Below, piece after piece: positions 12,601-26,000 of a stretch of 64,000 nt of DNA. This stretch comes from Citrus sinensis (lineage: Eukaryota; Streptophyta; Magnoliopsida; Sapindales; Rutaceae): assembly GCF_022201045.2 (NCBI RefSeq), contig NC_068557.1:30357501-30421500 (forward strand), in the 5' to 3' direction. Position numbers and translations under genes: made by a program. The notes beneath the pieces were generated by a model. That model did not search any database and was not told where the DNA came from. It worked only from the letters and a program-made list of their open reading frames with translations. Position 1 is the first letter of the stretch. Every line of letters starts with the position of its first letter.

Positions 12601-13292
12601 CAACCCATCCAATCAAAGTGCTGCATGCATGCTATTATATCATGGGGTAATTAATTACCTGCTCCAAACATTTGAGTTCTTCCTCGCTATAATCATCCGA
12701 GTCCATGGTGCCGCAAGGTAAAAAAGTTTCGGCCATGCTCTTTGGTATGCATATATTTGAAATCCGCTTTTCACTCACAGTCAGGATCAATGACATGAAC
12801 CCCAACATCATCAGGTCTAAACAAAGGGACACACACTACTTTTACATGCATATATAATTTAGTTATTAACATAAAGAAAATTGAGCTATATATATATATA
12901 TATATATGCACACAAAGTGCATGCGATCTTGCCTGTTATTTTTGTTACCTGATTTGATCTTGTGGAGAGTCTGAATGAGGGAGCTCTTCTTCTTCTTATT
13001 GAAATACTAAAAGCAAACCAACAAAGAAAAAATTAAAAAGAAATTCAGGGACTGATATGAGGATGAGTTCCATGGCAGTGGAATTGAAGATATACAAGCC
13101 TATAGCTGTGTATACATAACATAACAAATTAAGCTGGATAATTAATTTAATTTATGTACGTACCTTAGCTAAAAGATGAAGTAAATGCTCAATAAGAACA
13201 GAAACGGATATCAACATGAGGCAAACCGTTGCCACAGCCCATGTTGGCGTTACTTCAATTGATCTTTCTTCAACTGTTGTCTCTCCAGCCAT
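9667..13292 (-). CDS. MLO: MLO-family seven-transmembrane protein, 14 exons
   Basis: Fourteen exons with GT-AG junctions join into 505 codons (504 residues): 13292-13164, 13006-12949, 12816-12659, 12506-12390, 12217-12157, 11550-11459, 11323-11249, 11130-11042, 10947-10898, 10787-10747, 10642-10469, 10335-10300, 10186-10058, 9972-9667. The first transmembrane helix follows [12 protein letters not shown]. Family blocks include [106 protein letters not shown] and [16 protein letters not shown]. Exon 14 holds the calmodulin-binding segment (about residues 410-430, [15 protein letters not shown]) and a Ser/Asp-rich repeat ([18 protein letters not shown]). MLO proteins are plasma-membrane proteins acting in calcium signalling, powdery-mildew susceptibility, root thigmotropism or pollen-tube reception depending on clade; I cannot fix the clade. 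A possible TATA sequence (ATATATAT) lies about 90 nt upstream of the ATG. The gene looks intact. Confidence 0.95.
11551..12156 (-). other. largest MLO intron (intron 5)
   Basis: This 606-bp intron separates the exon ending in LEYQFTN from that starting [10 protein letters not shown]. It contains a T14 run near 11760 and no other recognisable feature. It is listed only to account for the gap between exons. Confidence 0.8.
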
Positions 13293-14371
13293 GTTTCTTT
13301 CAGTTTTGTTTATATGTATGGATAAATATAACGATTAATAAACAAGACAAGGGACTCCCTTGATCTCAAACTCAGAGCACATATATATGGGGTCAAAAGT
13401 TCCAAGTTTCGTACGGAATCAATGACGTGTACACCATAAAACGACAAAGGAAAAGATGACACTTATTGTATATTATTTTCTTTACTTAGCAGCATCTTCG
13501 TTCAAGTTTGAAAGTCGCAGCGCCAGCCCCCAAGGCCGCCTCCACTGTGGCAACAAATGCTATTATAATTATCATAGAGTATTTTTTTTTTCTTTTTTTC
13601 CGGTTTGACCGTTTACTCGTGCAGACAAATTTAACTTTGCTCCATTTTTTTGAGTACATAAATATAACCGCCAAAAAAGAAAGGAAGAAAGAAATTCCTC
13701 ACGTGCTCTCTTGATTACAGAAACAAAAAGACCATATGTCAACAGCAGGGGGACCCACGAGGTCAACGAAATTGAATTTTTCCATTTAATGGTCCCTCTT
13801 GAGTCTTACGTTACGCGGGAGATAAAAGGTTCGGGGTTATTAGGACGGCCACGTGGCTCGCTTTAATGCAATACAAATGCATGTCATTACTCATTAGTCA
13901 TAACTATTGAATTGTAAAAGGGCAGCTTTTTTTGTTTTTCATTTCTTTCTTATGGGAATGAATAGGGCCCAAATTTCTTCACATTTTGATGAGAGACACG
14001 GCTTTTGATTTGATTTTGATGCTTCTACATTTCTAAAGGAGACACCGCACACATTATGGTTCACACTGTAAGAATATGCGCTGCCACTAAACGTTCTGCA
14101 TGTTTCCTCACATGTTTCAATTGGGCTATGCGTGACACAATCTTTGAGAATCTAATAAACCGAACTAGGTTATTAGGCCTAGTTTTGATAATTAGGTAGT
14201 AACATTAGGCCCCTTTGATTATGGGAGATGTATAGTCGTAGGCGAACATATTGCATAATCAAATTACCTACTTAAAAAAGAATTACATTGAAACCCAAAA
14301 GAAAAATATGGTTATTCTAAAGCTAAACAAAGATATAATATTGACCGTACCTTTAAATGGAATAACCATCA
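13293..14371. other. intergenic, MLO upstream region
   Basis: Contains the MLO promoter region and AT-rich sequence. Short overlapping frames at 13486-13766 come from a T-rich tract and are not supported as genes. CACGTG-like cores occur (ACGTGG near 13850). Nothing else is recognised. Confidence 0.45.
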
Positions 14372-14854
14372 TGTTGTTTTTTTACAGTCTAAATACAGTG
14401 AGATGACGGCAATAAAATATTGCCAACCAATGACAATAAATTATTATTTAAAAACCCACCAATTTCTATAAAACAAATAAATTATTATTTTAAAGTCTAC
14501 CAAAATAGACATTTTGGGCTTGGTTTTGCCCTATAAATCGGGGAGACTAGAGCATGGAGGGGGCCTCTATTGGAGGAGTAAGAAAATCAAGAATTAAGAA
14601 AGTTTTGAGAGCATTAAAATTCTTAATGATTTTGAGAGTTTGGGTTTATTAGGGTATTGGGTTGTGAGATAAAATACTCTAATATTTGTAATTTTATTTC
14701 ACTAGTAAAACACCTTCTCATATTTTCATCAATTGACGTAAACTAAAAGATAAACCATGTAAAGTGTTGTGTCCATTGTGTGAACTTTATTTTCCAATTT
14801 CACTTTAGGTGTGCATTTGCTATACCATTACTTTGCTAACAGTGATATCAGAGC
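14372..14854 (+). mobile_element. LTR plus primer-binding site of a degraded LTR retrotransposon
   Basis: A 470-bp stretch begins TGTTG and ends TAACA (14841), the TG...CA termini expected of a long terminal repeat. It is followed directly by GTGATATCAGAGC (14842-14854), a one-mismatch version of the primer-binding site complementary to initiator methionine tRNA (TGGTATCAGAGC). The internal part (GAGATAAAATACTCTAATAT... AACCATGTAAAGTG... TTTCACTTTA) is the same family as the LTR-like sequences at 37772, 47969 and 63302. No gag-pol follows; the sequence soon turns into unrelated AT-rich DNA, so only a 5' end is left. Confidence 0.6.
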
Positions 14855-15699
14855 ATTTTTACAAGTTTAAATGCAAAAAAAAAAAATTACCTCATTTCCC
14901 ATTTTTATTTCCATCTCCCTCATAAGAATGGAGATTTCATTTCTCATTCCCAAATTTGTGAGTCCCACTTAAAATTCTTTCTTATTCTTTTATATGTTTA
15001 ATAAGTAAACTCTACTCTATTAATGCGATCATTCGTATTCTTTAATCCAACAAATAAGCACTCGGAAAATGTTATAGAAATTTCTACGTGATGTAGAAAC
15101 ATATTTAGGCTGGATACAGAACCCACAGAATACATATTCAGATGGATGTCATTAGCTTTAAAACTGGCCAAGACAAACTGGCTCGGGGACCATTTGCATG
15201 GGTTAAAAGGTCAAACGACTTTTGAAACACGAAGCATAAATAAACCATTTAAATTAAAAGCTGATGTGATGATAATATGATAAATACAAGCTAGAAGACG
15301 AATAAGGTTCGTCCTTGCGGACCTTTGCATTTTTCCTATATAGCTTCTGTTGTCCACAGCTTGGCTTGTTAAAGATCACTAAAAGCGCTGATTTAAAGAG
15401 CCAGCAATTCACTTATCTTGAACTATTAGGAATTTATTATAATGGAGACACACAACAGGGATGTTGATCTGTTCATTTCAAACAAGCCAGAAAAATCATT
15501 TTACTTAGCAACAAATACAATTGTGCAGAATCTTCAAAGATTGAATAGACAACATCCGCTGGAAACTTAATAGATTAATACAATACATATGTTGTTTGCT
15601 TTCCATAGTGGAGTTAAGCATAATCATGACATCAAGTTACTTTGAAAAAAATACTTACACTTGGTTTTCTCACCAGCTAATTAAATTGTATCAGTTACT
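14855..15699. other. intergenic, no gene recognised
   Basis: From 14880 to about 15060 the sequence resembles one end of a MITE (runs such as GAATGGAGATTTCATTTC and ATCCAACAAATAAGCAC) and may pair with sequence left of the LTR near 14200. The remainder up to the ARF3 3' region shows no coding signature. Confidence 0.4.
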
Positions 15700-16238
15700 A
15701 CAGCATATGTATAATTAGAGCAATTACAAGCATTTTCTTCTGCAAAAGCCCAGGTGCTACCTCTGCACCTTGGTTAGTATATATCATAATTTCCAAGACA
15801 ATGTCGCATGATTCCCTGAAAAACAATGCCAACAACCTTCATGAGATCACAACTAGAGGGGTCTGACACTCTGAAAAATGCATTATCAATAAAATCAGAA
15901 GGCAAACAATCTGGAAACATCTGATTGATTGTAATCATAATCATGTTAACTGATTTGAGTAGCAACTGATGAGCCTTGTACCACTTAGTCACCCAAGAAT
16001 GTTAATAGTATTTTTTAGTAGTTAAAAAATGACCATTGGCTCTCGGTGCCACACTGCCCCTTCACCTCCCAACAAGAATGTGCGATCCTTGCAAACAAAT
16101 TCCATCCTTACTCCACAAAAATAATGGCTCAACTAACCAATCACATCATTACACTCATTATGCTTTACAGAGATCGAAAGCCTTGTCTACCAACAACCCC
16201 TTCTTGCAAACCTGCAATTTCTATCTTACAATTGAACA
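15700..16238 (-). other. presumed ARF3 3' UTR and downstream DNA
   Basis: Sequence downstream of the ARF3 stop codon. No separate gene is seen; short plus-strand frames at 16036-16359 are shadows overlapping the end of ARF3. The polyadenylation site cannot be placed with confidence. Confidence 0.4.
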
Positions 16239-19200
16239 CTACAATGCAATATCAAAAAGCATGTCTCTAACAGCACAGTGGTTGCTTACATTGGTACAGT
16301 TGCTTCCAGTTGCCTTAGACATTACTGGAGGCTTTGGATGGAACTGCTGTCCAACATGAGACAGAAAAGAAGATCTAGGATTCAAAGGAGATGCAACTGG
16401 AGCTGCATTGTCCTCTATGTTGGCAACATGTCTTTCCTCAGTCAATGAAAAACCAAAGAGTCTGCAGCTACCCTTACACGAGGAAACTAGATCTTGGCTG
16501 CCCCTAACTGTTGGCTGACCTACAAGAGGTGGTGAAATATGCTCATTTGACTGACCTATAGAATCCATGACCTCCTGATCACCCCCCCTGAAACTATGGT
16601 CAAGAAATGAAGATGATGCATGCTTTCCTCCATATATTTCAGAATTATGAAAAAAGCTTTGACAGTTGACACGTTGCTCTTTCTCCTGATCATTCAAGCT
16701 GTAAGGAGGATTATAGTTAGAAATTGGATTGCTTGCCAGCTGAAACATTAACACCGAAGAAGGTGATGACACTTGTACAGGCGGTGCAGATGGGCTCGTA
16801 TGAGTGTTATAGCCCGGCACCACAGCAGACCATCTATTTCTTGATCCAGATACCAGAACACCATCAGAGATTCCAAGGCTGCCAATACCACGAGCCTCAT
16901 TATTAGTAGGGGCTCTTCCATATGGAGACTTCGGAAATATTTCTTGACCTTGCAAGACCTTATGGAATCGGAATGATTCACCAAAGCCTATGCCTATGCC
17001 TTTGTAGGAAATGTCAGATTTCACCTGCAGGTTTCTGCTACCATCTCCTATAGCAGCAATCCCAGAACCATTTGAACCAAGAATGCCCCTCCTTACTTCA
17101 GATGGATGCAGATTCTGACAATCACCACCATCATAAAGAGTGTTAAAACCTAATATTTCTTGACCTTGCAAGACCTTCTGGAACCTCAAAGATTCCCCAA
17201 AGTCTGTCACTCCAATTCCATCTGTTCAATTATGCAATGATTAGTCAGAACATTATGTATGCATAAGGAAAAAAACCATTGCTCACAAGAAAATATTTTC
17301 TCATCACATAGACATACCAGGAACTGGAAATTCTGGTTTCCCAGAAGGCAATCCAATCCTGGTCCTCTTCAAACCAGATGTGATCAGGTTATTGGAACCA
17401 CAAACAGAACCAGATGGCTCAATTTCCCATGGAGATACCCTGGTGTGCCTGTTGGACTCAACATCATCCCATCTCACCTGCCAAAAGAGCCACAGACAGT
17501 TGATATTAGTAAATCTAGTATTATTTGTATGCATCACATACTAAAAGTTAGAATCTTAAACATGCAAAGCAAAGGAACTGAGGTGCAGAGTAACCAAAAG
17601 GATGAAAAATAAATAAAAATTAGAAACTCCCTTGATAGATTAATTTCATGTAAATCTAGTATTATTTGTATACCCCACTCAGCTAATCCAAACTTTGCAA
17701 TGACAATAATTAATTTCATTGAATTTGAAGGAGAACAACAATATCAAGGCCAAAACTGATCTTGATAAGTACCACCAAGCAGGACACCAGACAGGATACC
17801 TAGGAAAAGAATTTGCACGCTATATCTCTGACCATACACTATATCTCTGACCATTTAAGTTATTAACTAGGTATTGAAGAATGTAACAGACATCCATCCA
17901 CTAGAGAAAGGCTACGAATAATACACTCCATACTTTCAAGAAAAGAATAATTGATTTATCCATTACAAACAATAAAGCTGAGGTTTTACAGCATATCAAA
18001 GAACATTTTGCAAGTCATTTGTGACTTAACTATATGAAAACTCCATCATAATGAGCCAACACATAGGAAAACAGTGGGGGATGAGGCAGAAAACGGACAC
18101 CGAATCAACCTTAGGACTCATCATGGGATGTTTAAGGTTGATATTCTCTATCATTAAATACAAAAGCACAAACATGTGAAAGATAACAAGCTCTGCAACA
18201 AATTCATACCAACAGGCATCTCCATTTTGAACCAGGCCATCTCACAGGATCCACGTCACCGACTCCCATAATCACTCCAGTGTATCTGTCATTAAGACTT
18301 GAGTAAGATTCAATGTAGTGTTTTGAATTAAGTGCCACAAGTTCAAAAATATTAAACCTTCGCTCTGCTGCATCGTCTGTTTCAAAACGCATTTTGAACC
18401 TCATTCCAACAGCAAAAGAATGATCAAGGCTCTTCAAAAACTTATTGACAGGAATTATGAACTCTGAGGCGCTGGCCCTACACAATGGACTAATATAATA
18501 ATTAAGATATTGAATGGAAATAATTGAAAAAAACAAGTCTCTAAAGAAGATAACAAATAAATTAGTTAAATATAGTTACAAGCAGAATATGTCTATCAAA
18601 GAAATGTACACCAAGCAGAAAGGACATAAGGTATAGAGAAGGATCAATCATAAAGCTGGTTGGAGTTTGAAATAGCAGAATATCATAAAGTTGTATGCAT
18701 AGTTCCGGAATTGTCCAGTTAAGAAAATTAAACAGCCAGATGACAGCATCCATTGAAACCGTTAAAATGTTTAACTTTTTGCTGTATAATATATATTTTT
18801 AATGGAACACCATAACATGCATTAATCCAAGAGTGCAACGCCATATAAATCAAAGTAATTTCTATTGACTGGAGATAGGGAGACGCCTGTATGCGAGCGC
18901 ACTATATACTCTAGAATATGGCAGATTCACATACTAACATCCAGGTAGTGACGCTGTTATTCTGTACATAAAAATGCTAAATGAAGGGAGCAGCAGTACA
19001 CCTTGGATTGTAGGAAATGCTAAAAGCACGCTTCCTAGCTATGGCATCAACCACATCTGTGACAGAATTGGGACTCGACTGTTGGCTGCAGAAAGAAGGG
19101 AAAGTAGCACCACTTTTTACATGAGGTGCTCTTCGGATTCCAAGTCTCAATTCACCATCTTCACCCCTGTGACATTAATCAGATTAGAATAACAAAGAAC

Positions 19201-20797
19201 GGTTAGTATTCTTAACAGTGTAAGGTCTTTAATACCTAAGGAAAAGCACAGCATCTCCAGAAACAAGCTTCTTCTTATTAACAAATGCACTCCATCCAGT
19301 AGTCAGCAAATGCCTCCGTGGTTGCCCTGCTCAAACCAAGAAGAAAAGTATTACTTAAAATATCAGCATTGGAACAAACATGTCATCATACACATCTCTA
19401 AAGGCAAAGATACTTTGCTACTTTTGGCATACCCCTGTAAATGTGACGGAACCTCCATTCCAGGCCATGGAGATCCTTTGCCACAAGCTCCTGTGAAGGC
19501 CTCTGTTGACTATAGTCCTACAGTATTTGAACAATGTATTAATTACACATGGTTCATTTTGAACCATTGTAAAGTCAATGAATGATTGAGAAGGCAAATG
19601 CACAATAGTTACCAGGGGAGGGAAGCAGTCTTCTGCAGCTCGACGAGGTACAGAGAAGCCTCCATGAGTGCTAGTATCAGAAGCCGTGAGGGTCTTGCAG
19701 AACATGTGGGGTGTTGAAGACTTAGCAACCACCTCAACACTCTCCTCATCACCATCCTCAATTTTCCCTTCACGCACCTTCTGCTCAATTAGCTATATAG
19801 AACAAACATTCAGGTAAAAAGGAAAAAGAAAAACAACTAATTTAGACAGCAAATCAAATAAAATACAAAATGGGAATACAGCTCACCTCATCTGGAACCA
19901 GTGAGACCTGCGCATAAACCTCATCACTTGCCGCCTCTGCCTGCAAAAAGTACACAGAAACAAGAGAACAAAGCATCAGATGACGAGTAAATACCGAAAG
20001 GAAAAAGAAAGAGGAAAAATATTGAAACTAACTAGCACTTGCCATCACTTACTAATGGAACTTAAAAGTTTAGACATTTTCATAGCAGAATTAGCTCCAA
20101 TTGTCTTCTAATTTATATTTACATCACAGAAACACAGTACTTCAAAAATCATTTCCCCCCCAATTATCTTGCCAAGAAAACAAGACCGAAATCAAGACAC
20201 CTAAAGAGAACAAAATATAGTGTTTTTTTTTTGGGAATTTGCAACAATAATGAAAGGCCCTCGAAGGAAAAAGAAAAATTCAAACTTCAAATGCCCTGAA
20301 GCTGACACCAAAAGTTACAAAAACCAAACAACACTCATTAGTCTGTCTAAAAAATACTCCAGAAGCGCAACTTAAAAATTGACAATATATAACACACATG
20401 TAGTGGTTTATGTTAGAAATAGGGTAGTTAGTTAGTTATATAATAATAACAATAAGTTAAAACTTACATGGAGCTTGACATCAGCAACCCGACAAAACGG
20501 ATGAGGGGGGAGATCATAAGCAGCTGAAGCAGCGGCGGAAAAATCGGAGACATGCTCCAAATGTCCCTGAGGGAAGTAAACGACCACACTCCCTCTCTTG
20601 GGCAGAGATATTAGTGGCCCTGCACATGCGTGCCATAGCTCTAAAGACACCCCAGAAGCAGAAGCAGAAGCAGGAGCAGGAGCTAAAGCGAAACCAGAAG
20701 CACTCAAGGCAGAAGCAGAAGAAGAGGACGGAGATAAAGATCCCGATGACGGATTCTCATCGTCTTCTGTTGTGTTAAGATCAATCAAACCCACCAT
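16239..20797 (-). CDS. ARF3: auxin response factor ARF3/ETTIN, 10 exons
   Basis: Ten GT-AG exons join in frame into 748 codons (747 residues): 20797-20468, 19940-19887, 19792-19613, 19517-19433, 19326-19236, 19166-19002, 18477-18358, 18285-18210, 17477-17318, 17221-16239. The start MVGLIDLN and end RDMLFDIAL match the conserved termini of ARF3/ETTIN; an upstream in-frame Met at 20824 is less likely. A Ser/Ala-rich N-terminus (about 15-49) precedes [18 protein letters not shown], then a B3 DNA-binding domain (about 157-258, with [20 protein letters not shown]) and the ARF domain (about 287-370, [15 protein letters not shown]). There is no C-terminal PB1 domain, as expected for ETTIN. Family knowledge: a nuclear repressor-type factor that senses auxin directly and sets gynoecium and leaf abaxial polarity. 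Two tasiR-ARF target sites lie in the last exon, both encoding KVLQGQE (near residues 436 and 508). Confidence 0.97.
16941..16961 (-). promoter_or_regulatory. tasiR-ARF target site 2 in ARF3
   Basis: The plus strand reads TTCTTGACCTTGCAAGACCT plus T, which is the tasiR-ARF (TAS3-derived siRNA) sequence with one T-to-C change. The ARF3 mRNA therefore pairs along the full 21 nt with one G:U wobble. It lies in the final exon and codes for KVLQGQE near residue 508. Family knowledge: cleavage here by AGO7/TAS3 siRNAs restricts ARF3 to the abaxial side. Confidence 0.9.
17157..17177 (-). promoter_or_regulatory. tasiR-ARF target site 1 in ARF3
   Basis: A 21-nt sequence identical to the second site (16941-16961), 216 nt away in the same exon and in the same frame, coding KVLQGQE near residue 436. 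Dual sites are the known arrangement in ARF3 genes of angiosperms. Confidence 0.9.
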
Positions 20798-21304
20798 TTT
20801 AGAGAGATGCTTAGGACAATACAATGGTGTTGTAGTGGAAGCTGAGAAGAAAAAGTTGTGAAAAACAAGTGCTTTTGAGAGCGAGAAGGAGAGAGAGTTT
20901 CATGACTGCATTTTAGAGGCAAGTGTTTTAAGTGCTGCTGGCTGCTGCAACTTCGTCAATGTTAAAAGGAAGTGATGAGTAAAGACACTGACTCTAGGGG
21001 GAAGGAAAAAAAAAAAAAAGAAATTTTATTTTACTTTTTAATAATTATGATTTATGAAATTGGGGATGGTAGAAATCAAATCAAGCTTTAATGGGGTTTA
21101 AATTGGAAATAAAAAGAAGGATTTTAAAAAGAAGAGATGGGTATGTGGTCATGTGTACTGTGTACATGCATAGAAGTAGTATGTGTATTCATGTGCTTTT
21201 TCTCATCTGCAGTGCTGAGAAGCAGAGCAGTGCTGCAACTGCTGCTGCTGCTTCTGCAATGCTGAGACTGCTGGCGCTAGGTGTGATGTGTGGCAGAAAG
21301 ACAG

Positions 21305-21340
<36 letters not shown>
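20798..21340 (-). promoter_or_regulatory. ARF3 5' leader/promoter with (AG)16 tract
   Basis: Upstream of the ARF3 ATG lies a purine-rich leader and, at 21309-21340, a perfect (AG)16 tract (CT on the gene strand). CT/GA tracts near transcription starts are common in plant 5' UTRs and bind GAGA/BPC factors. A CAG/CTG-rich stretch (about 21228-21270) lies just inside it. A transcription start was not determined. Confidence 0.4.
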
Positions 21341-21342
<2 letters not shown>

Positions 21343-22980
21343 AGTTGAGTTGAGCCCTTCTGCTTTTTTCTCTTTTTCAATTTCTTTATGGGGGGGGGGG
21401 GGGGCGCCCTTATTGGTTATTCAATTAGTAGTTTTATAATAATGATATATAATATAATCGATTCTTTAAATAACCATATCTCAACACCCAAGAAAAGATG
21501 GAAGAGGAGTTTCTTTCTGTACGGCCCCCCTGTATTTCCGGGCGGATGTCTATTCTGTCCCCTTCTACTTCCTCTATTCTCATTCATGTCCCTTCCTCAC
21601 ATGGGTTATTTAACAACTTCTATATACTAACACTAACACTATGCTCTAATTGTATTTTTGAGAATTAGTGCGTTATAATGTTATTAGATATTATAATCTA
21701 TCTAACATCTACCATGAATATAACTATTTCTCCAAAATAGTTAAGCCTTGAGAGATTACATACTAAATAAACTTCCGAAATTGGGTCTAACTTTTTCAAA
21801 CACAAATCCAACCTACATTCTTTTTGGTGTAGCCTAAGCACATTCATGTTTGGCAAAAAATAGAAGTAAATTTCCAAAACAAACATTACGGTCCAAGTTG
21901 TATCAATAAGTTCAAAAGAAAGTTTACGCATTCATCAACAACTCTTTTTTTTTTTTTATCTCCTGCCCAAAAGTTTTGACTTTCCCATATGGTCTTGTAG
22001 GCCATTATGAGTTGTTTTCTTAGGCAAAAAGCAATGACAATTACCTGTCATTTATGCCTACCCGATAGGGGAACATGTAATTCACTTAAAAGCAATAACA
22101 TTTAATAACAGGTAATTCCATCAACTAATTAATTACTGTAACTAAAGATAATTTATATTAATTAAGAGGCTCTTCGCTTTTAATTCGATTTTACAATCTA
22201 TCTAGTTTTAATCATTAATTTAGCCCCAAAAAAAAGAAAAAAAAATATACACTACTTGCTTTGTTAATCATTAGCAATTGCCATGCCTACCACAATTAAG
22301 GTTAAATTAGGTCGACAGGCTAACATTTATCTTTACACTAGGATCATAATTGTAGTGATAAGTTAACCTCATCACTTTTATCTTCTCAATATTTCTTACT
22401 TCCTACTCTTTTAAAAAAGAAATTATCTTGAAATGTTTACTATTTGGTTTCAAAATTAAATAATTGAAGATAATTTTAAGTGATATTATAAGTACTTTTA
22501 AAGGTATCTAATTTTAGGTATCATAAAATTGAAATATAACCTAAAAACAATTAAAAAAAAAGTATCAGTAAATATAATTCATCGTCTACATAAAACAATT
22601 TATGGCACATATCAAAGGAATCCCAGCAAAATTTGACAGTAATATCTGAAACTCCAATCAAGGATAATTGTTCATTACTAACAAAGCACGGAATGACTGC
22701 GAAATTAAATTTGGTTAAATGACTTATGCAAATGTAATTGCAGTTTAGAAAGGTGTGCCGGCCGGTGGTCATATATGACTTATTCATTGGTTGAATGAAA
22801 ATATAAAATAATAAAAACAAATTATGTGGGCCAATTGATATTTAATTCAACTAATCTTATCATACCACATCAGTTTGTACAAAATAAATTTGTACAAGAA
22901 TTTGTAGCTATATTATTACTCATGAATAAATATAATACTGGACTTAAAAGGATGGAGGGTAATAGTGTAAATTGAAGATA
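21341..22980. other. intergenic, no gene recognised
   Basis: Begins with a G16 run at about 21389-21404, followed by AT-rich DNA. No domain-bearing frame or repeat with clear ends is visible. Short minus-strand frames (21698-21931, 22551-22820) have no recognisable features. Confidence 0.5.
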
Positions 22981-22981
22981 G

Positions 22982-22983
<2 letters not shown>

Positions 22984-23020
<37 letters not shown>
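22984..23020. repeat. (AG)n microsatellite
   Basis: About 18 uninterrupted AG units followed by a G4/A-rich run. It explains the Leu-Ser repeats of the overlapping minus-strand frame. Confidence 0.95.
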
Positions 23021-23022
<2 letters not shown>

Positions 23023-26000
23023 AAAAAAAAGAAAAAGAAAAGAAAAGGTTCGAGAAATGACAATAAATGAAAAGGAGCAGGTCTTTATCACCATCAGAGA
23101 CATCAATGGCAAAGAACCCAGCACGGGGCTAGGGGGGCTAAGGCGCTGATAGGCCGTAGGCTGATGCGCAATTCACAATTTCACAGTGACAGTAGGGGCA
23201 GAGCAGGGCTAGCCATATAACCCGGACAAAACGGGTTACTACTCAGCGCCCAATTGGCAATCACCCCACTTTATGCGTTTTTATCTTTTCTTGGAAACCC
23301 TCTTTTCCACGCGCACTCTTTGTCGCGTAGGTTTTTTATCACTGTGATTTTCTCAATTTTTTTTTATTGTTGTTAATTTTGGGAAAACTGAGAAGATAAG
23401 AAGACAACCTCTGATGTTTTTTAAAAAAAAAAAATTTACAATTAGTTTTGAACCTATTTTGTTAAATTTGTGTTGTTGCATGAAATATCAGTACTTATTC
23501 ATGGTTTTCTTATTCAAGCCAGATATTAAAACAATTACATGAATAAAATTATGATAATAATATTTTATCATTGATCAACTCACCTCGAATTAAGAGGATT
23601 CGATAATTATTTTTTATTTTTTTTATTATAATGGCAGTATTTCTCAACTTTATTGGTTCATATATTTTTAGATACAACCCAAACCATAATAAATTGAACT
23701 TTAATGAAAATTTATTTATTTTTTAAAAGAAAACTTCAGTAAATTTGAAGGATGCATAATTAATTGATCGTTTTAAAAAAAAAAAAAAAACCGCCACGGC
23801 GTGCGAGGGTGATGAACGCGCTGCATTGAGAATGTGATACGACATCTCCATCTCTTTCCCTTTTGCTTCGCTTTACCCTTTTGCGTCAGTCCCACCCACC
23901 GCACTGAGATTGCTTCATTATTAGCCGGCCCCTGATTGGAGCGCTCGCTACTTTTTGATAACTGGAGCGGCTCTTGCTCTTATTTAGTTAACAAATAATT
24001 TAAAGCAAAAATAGCGTCCAGCGTTCATGTTTAAGACGGGCAATGTACTGTGTCATCATTAAAAACCGGGGCGCTCCGATAAGTTTTTCTTTATTCAATA
24101 TTTTCCAAATTTGAAGGTGAAATTCTCCGTTGATTGGTTGCCTTGTTGGGAAACCATCAACGTAAAATTGTACTATTTTCACTACGCCTGCGACCACGAC
24201 TAGGCCTTGTTTGGACATTACCATTTTTTTGTCACATCCAATTTTTTCGAGGGAATTTCAGTTTTGTGCCAGAAATCAGTCAATTAATTTGACTGAAAAC
24301 TAGTATTTTTTATTTTATTTAAAAAAAAAAAACTAAATAGATAGATAAATGCTGTTATTATAATCCGTCAATTAAAATATTGTTAACGGCACAAAAGGGG
24401 AAATAAAAAAGATAAAAGCAAAAGCATTTATGGAATGATTGTAACGAGACTCACGTGCACCCATAGGTTAAAAGTTCATTAGACATGGATGAAATTGATA
24501 TTGCTTGTGTTATGATATTGTTTGGCTCTAACATGATTAACCATAATTTTTATCTTAACCGATCTTATCATAATGTCGTTTGACCATTTTCTATTTCTTT
24601 TTTTTTTTTTTTTTTTTTTGCCCTTTCGCATCTGGCGACAATTGGTTTGTTTGTCCCATATGGAATATTATATGGTTGGTTCCGCAATAATAAATTTTTA
24701 ACCATGATTATTGATGCTCGAAGTCGGCCTAATTAATAATAAATAATTGCTCCCCGTAAACGACAGCGGAAGTACCTCAAAGTTAATTTTAGATTCTGAT
24801 TAAAGATTGAACAAACCAAAAGCAGAAGGGTCGTTGAACGGGCCCCAAGATTTATAGATATAGAGAAAGAGAACATTATTTTATCTTCTTGTGATTTCCC
24901 TTCTGTCTCTCTTTAACTTTATTTATTTTATTTTTCTTTCTTTCTTTCTTACTTTGAAATTTTCTGTCCCTAGTGTCTGGTGTGGTGATTGATTAGCAGA
25001 GTACTTTCTTGCAAATCAATTATGCATATCAAGTGGAAAAGGTGGGAATTACCAAAAATTAAGGAGGGAAAAAAAAGTTGAAGTTAATGTTCATGGCTTT
25101 TACTTTTTCTCTTCCAATAATTATTTATTGGTAACCTACGCATTTGCTAAACCTAGGGTTGTCTATATCTAATTGAAGATCCGAAATTGACCACAAAAGA
25201 AAAAAAAGAGATAATTACTCGTTAGTTGTTACTGGGGGCTAGGCCACGGTCAGACAAAATGTAACATGCTTTTTGATTAGTAGATTTTGATGTCTTGATT
25301 AATGCACACCCAATCTTTCACGTTACCACATTAAAAAAAAAAGGCTCAAGTGGGAAACCTTTCTTTTATATTTATATATTTTAACGAGAAGGAGGCCTTT
25401 TTACTTGCTGCTGTATGCCAACAGCGGCATCAATCATAGTACAAACACCCCAATAGAAAAGTTCAAAAAGAAATGCTTTTTCATCTGACCGTTTTCATTT
25501 TTCAAAATTTATTTTAAATATTTTAAATGCACGGTTAAAACTATAATTAACCAATATTTGAAAAATATCTTCCACGCATGGGTCGGTAAAAATTTAAAAA
25601 AACAAAAAAAAAAAAAAGTACACAGAGGAAACTAGTAATGCCAAATGCTTGATATCATTAAAAGTTGCCCTTTGGTAGGTAGTACCTATACGTAATATTT
25701 CATGAGTTAAGCTCTTTAAACGTCTGCGCCTTTCTCGGATCCCGCTGTGGCGCGATGGTTGTACCCTACCTCCACTTTTCTTCTATGTCTTAACAAATAC
25801 TAAATTTTATTGAGCACCTTGTACTCATTTTTATTTTGAATTATTTTGTAAAATTAAATATTTTCCTGTCTAAATCCTTTGTTTAATTTCATTTAGCACT
25901 TGTTCTTCTCGATTTTTATTTTTCTTCTTCTCCAACTGTCGGCATTAGCATATTCATCTACGCTAAAATAAATTCTTGAGCGAGAGCTTATCTTATTTAA

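Noticed and set aside
16036..17612. Plus-strand frames opposite the ARF3 last exons
   Set aside because: Antisense shadows of ARF3 coding sequence with no independent support.
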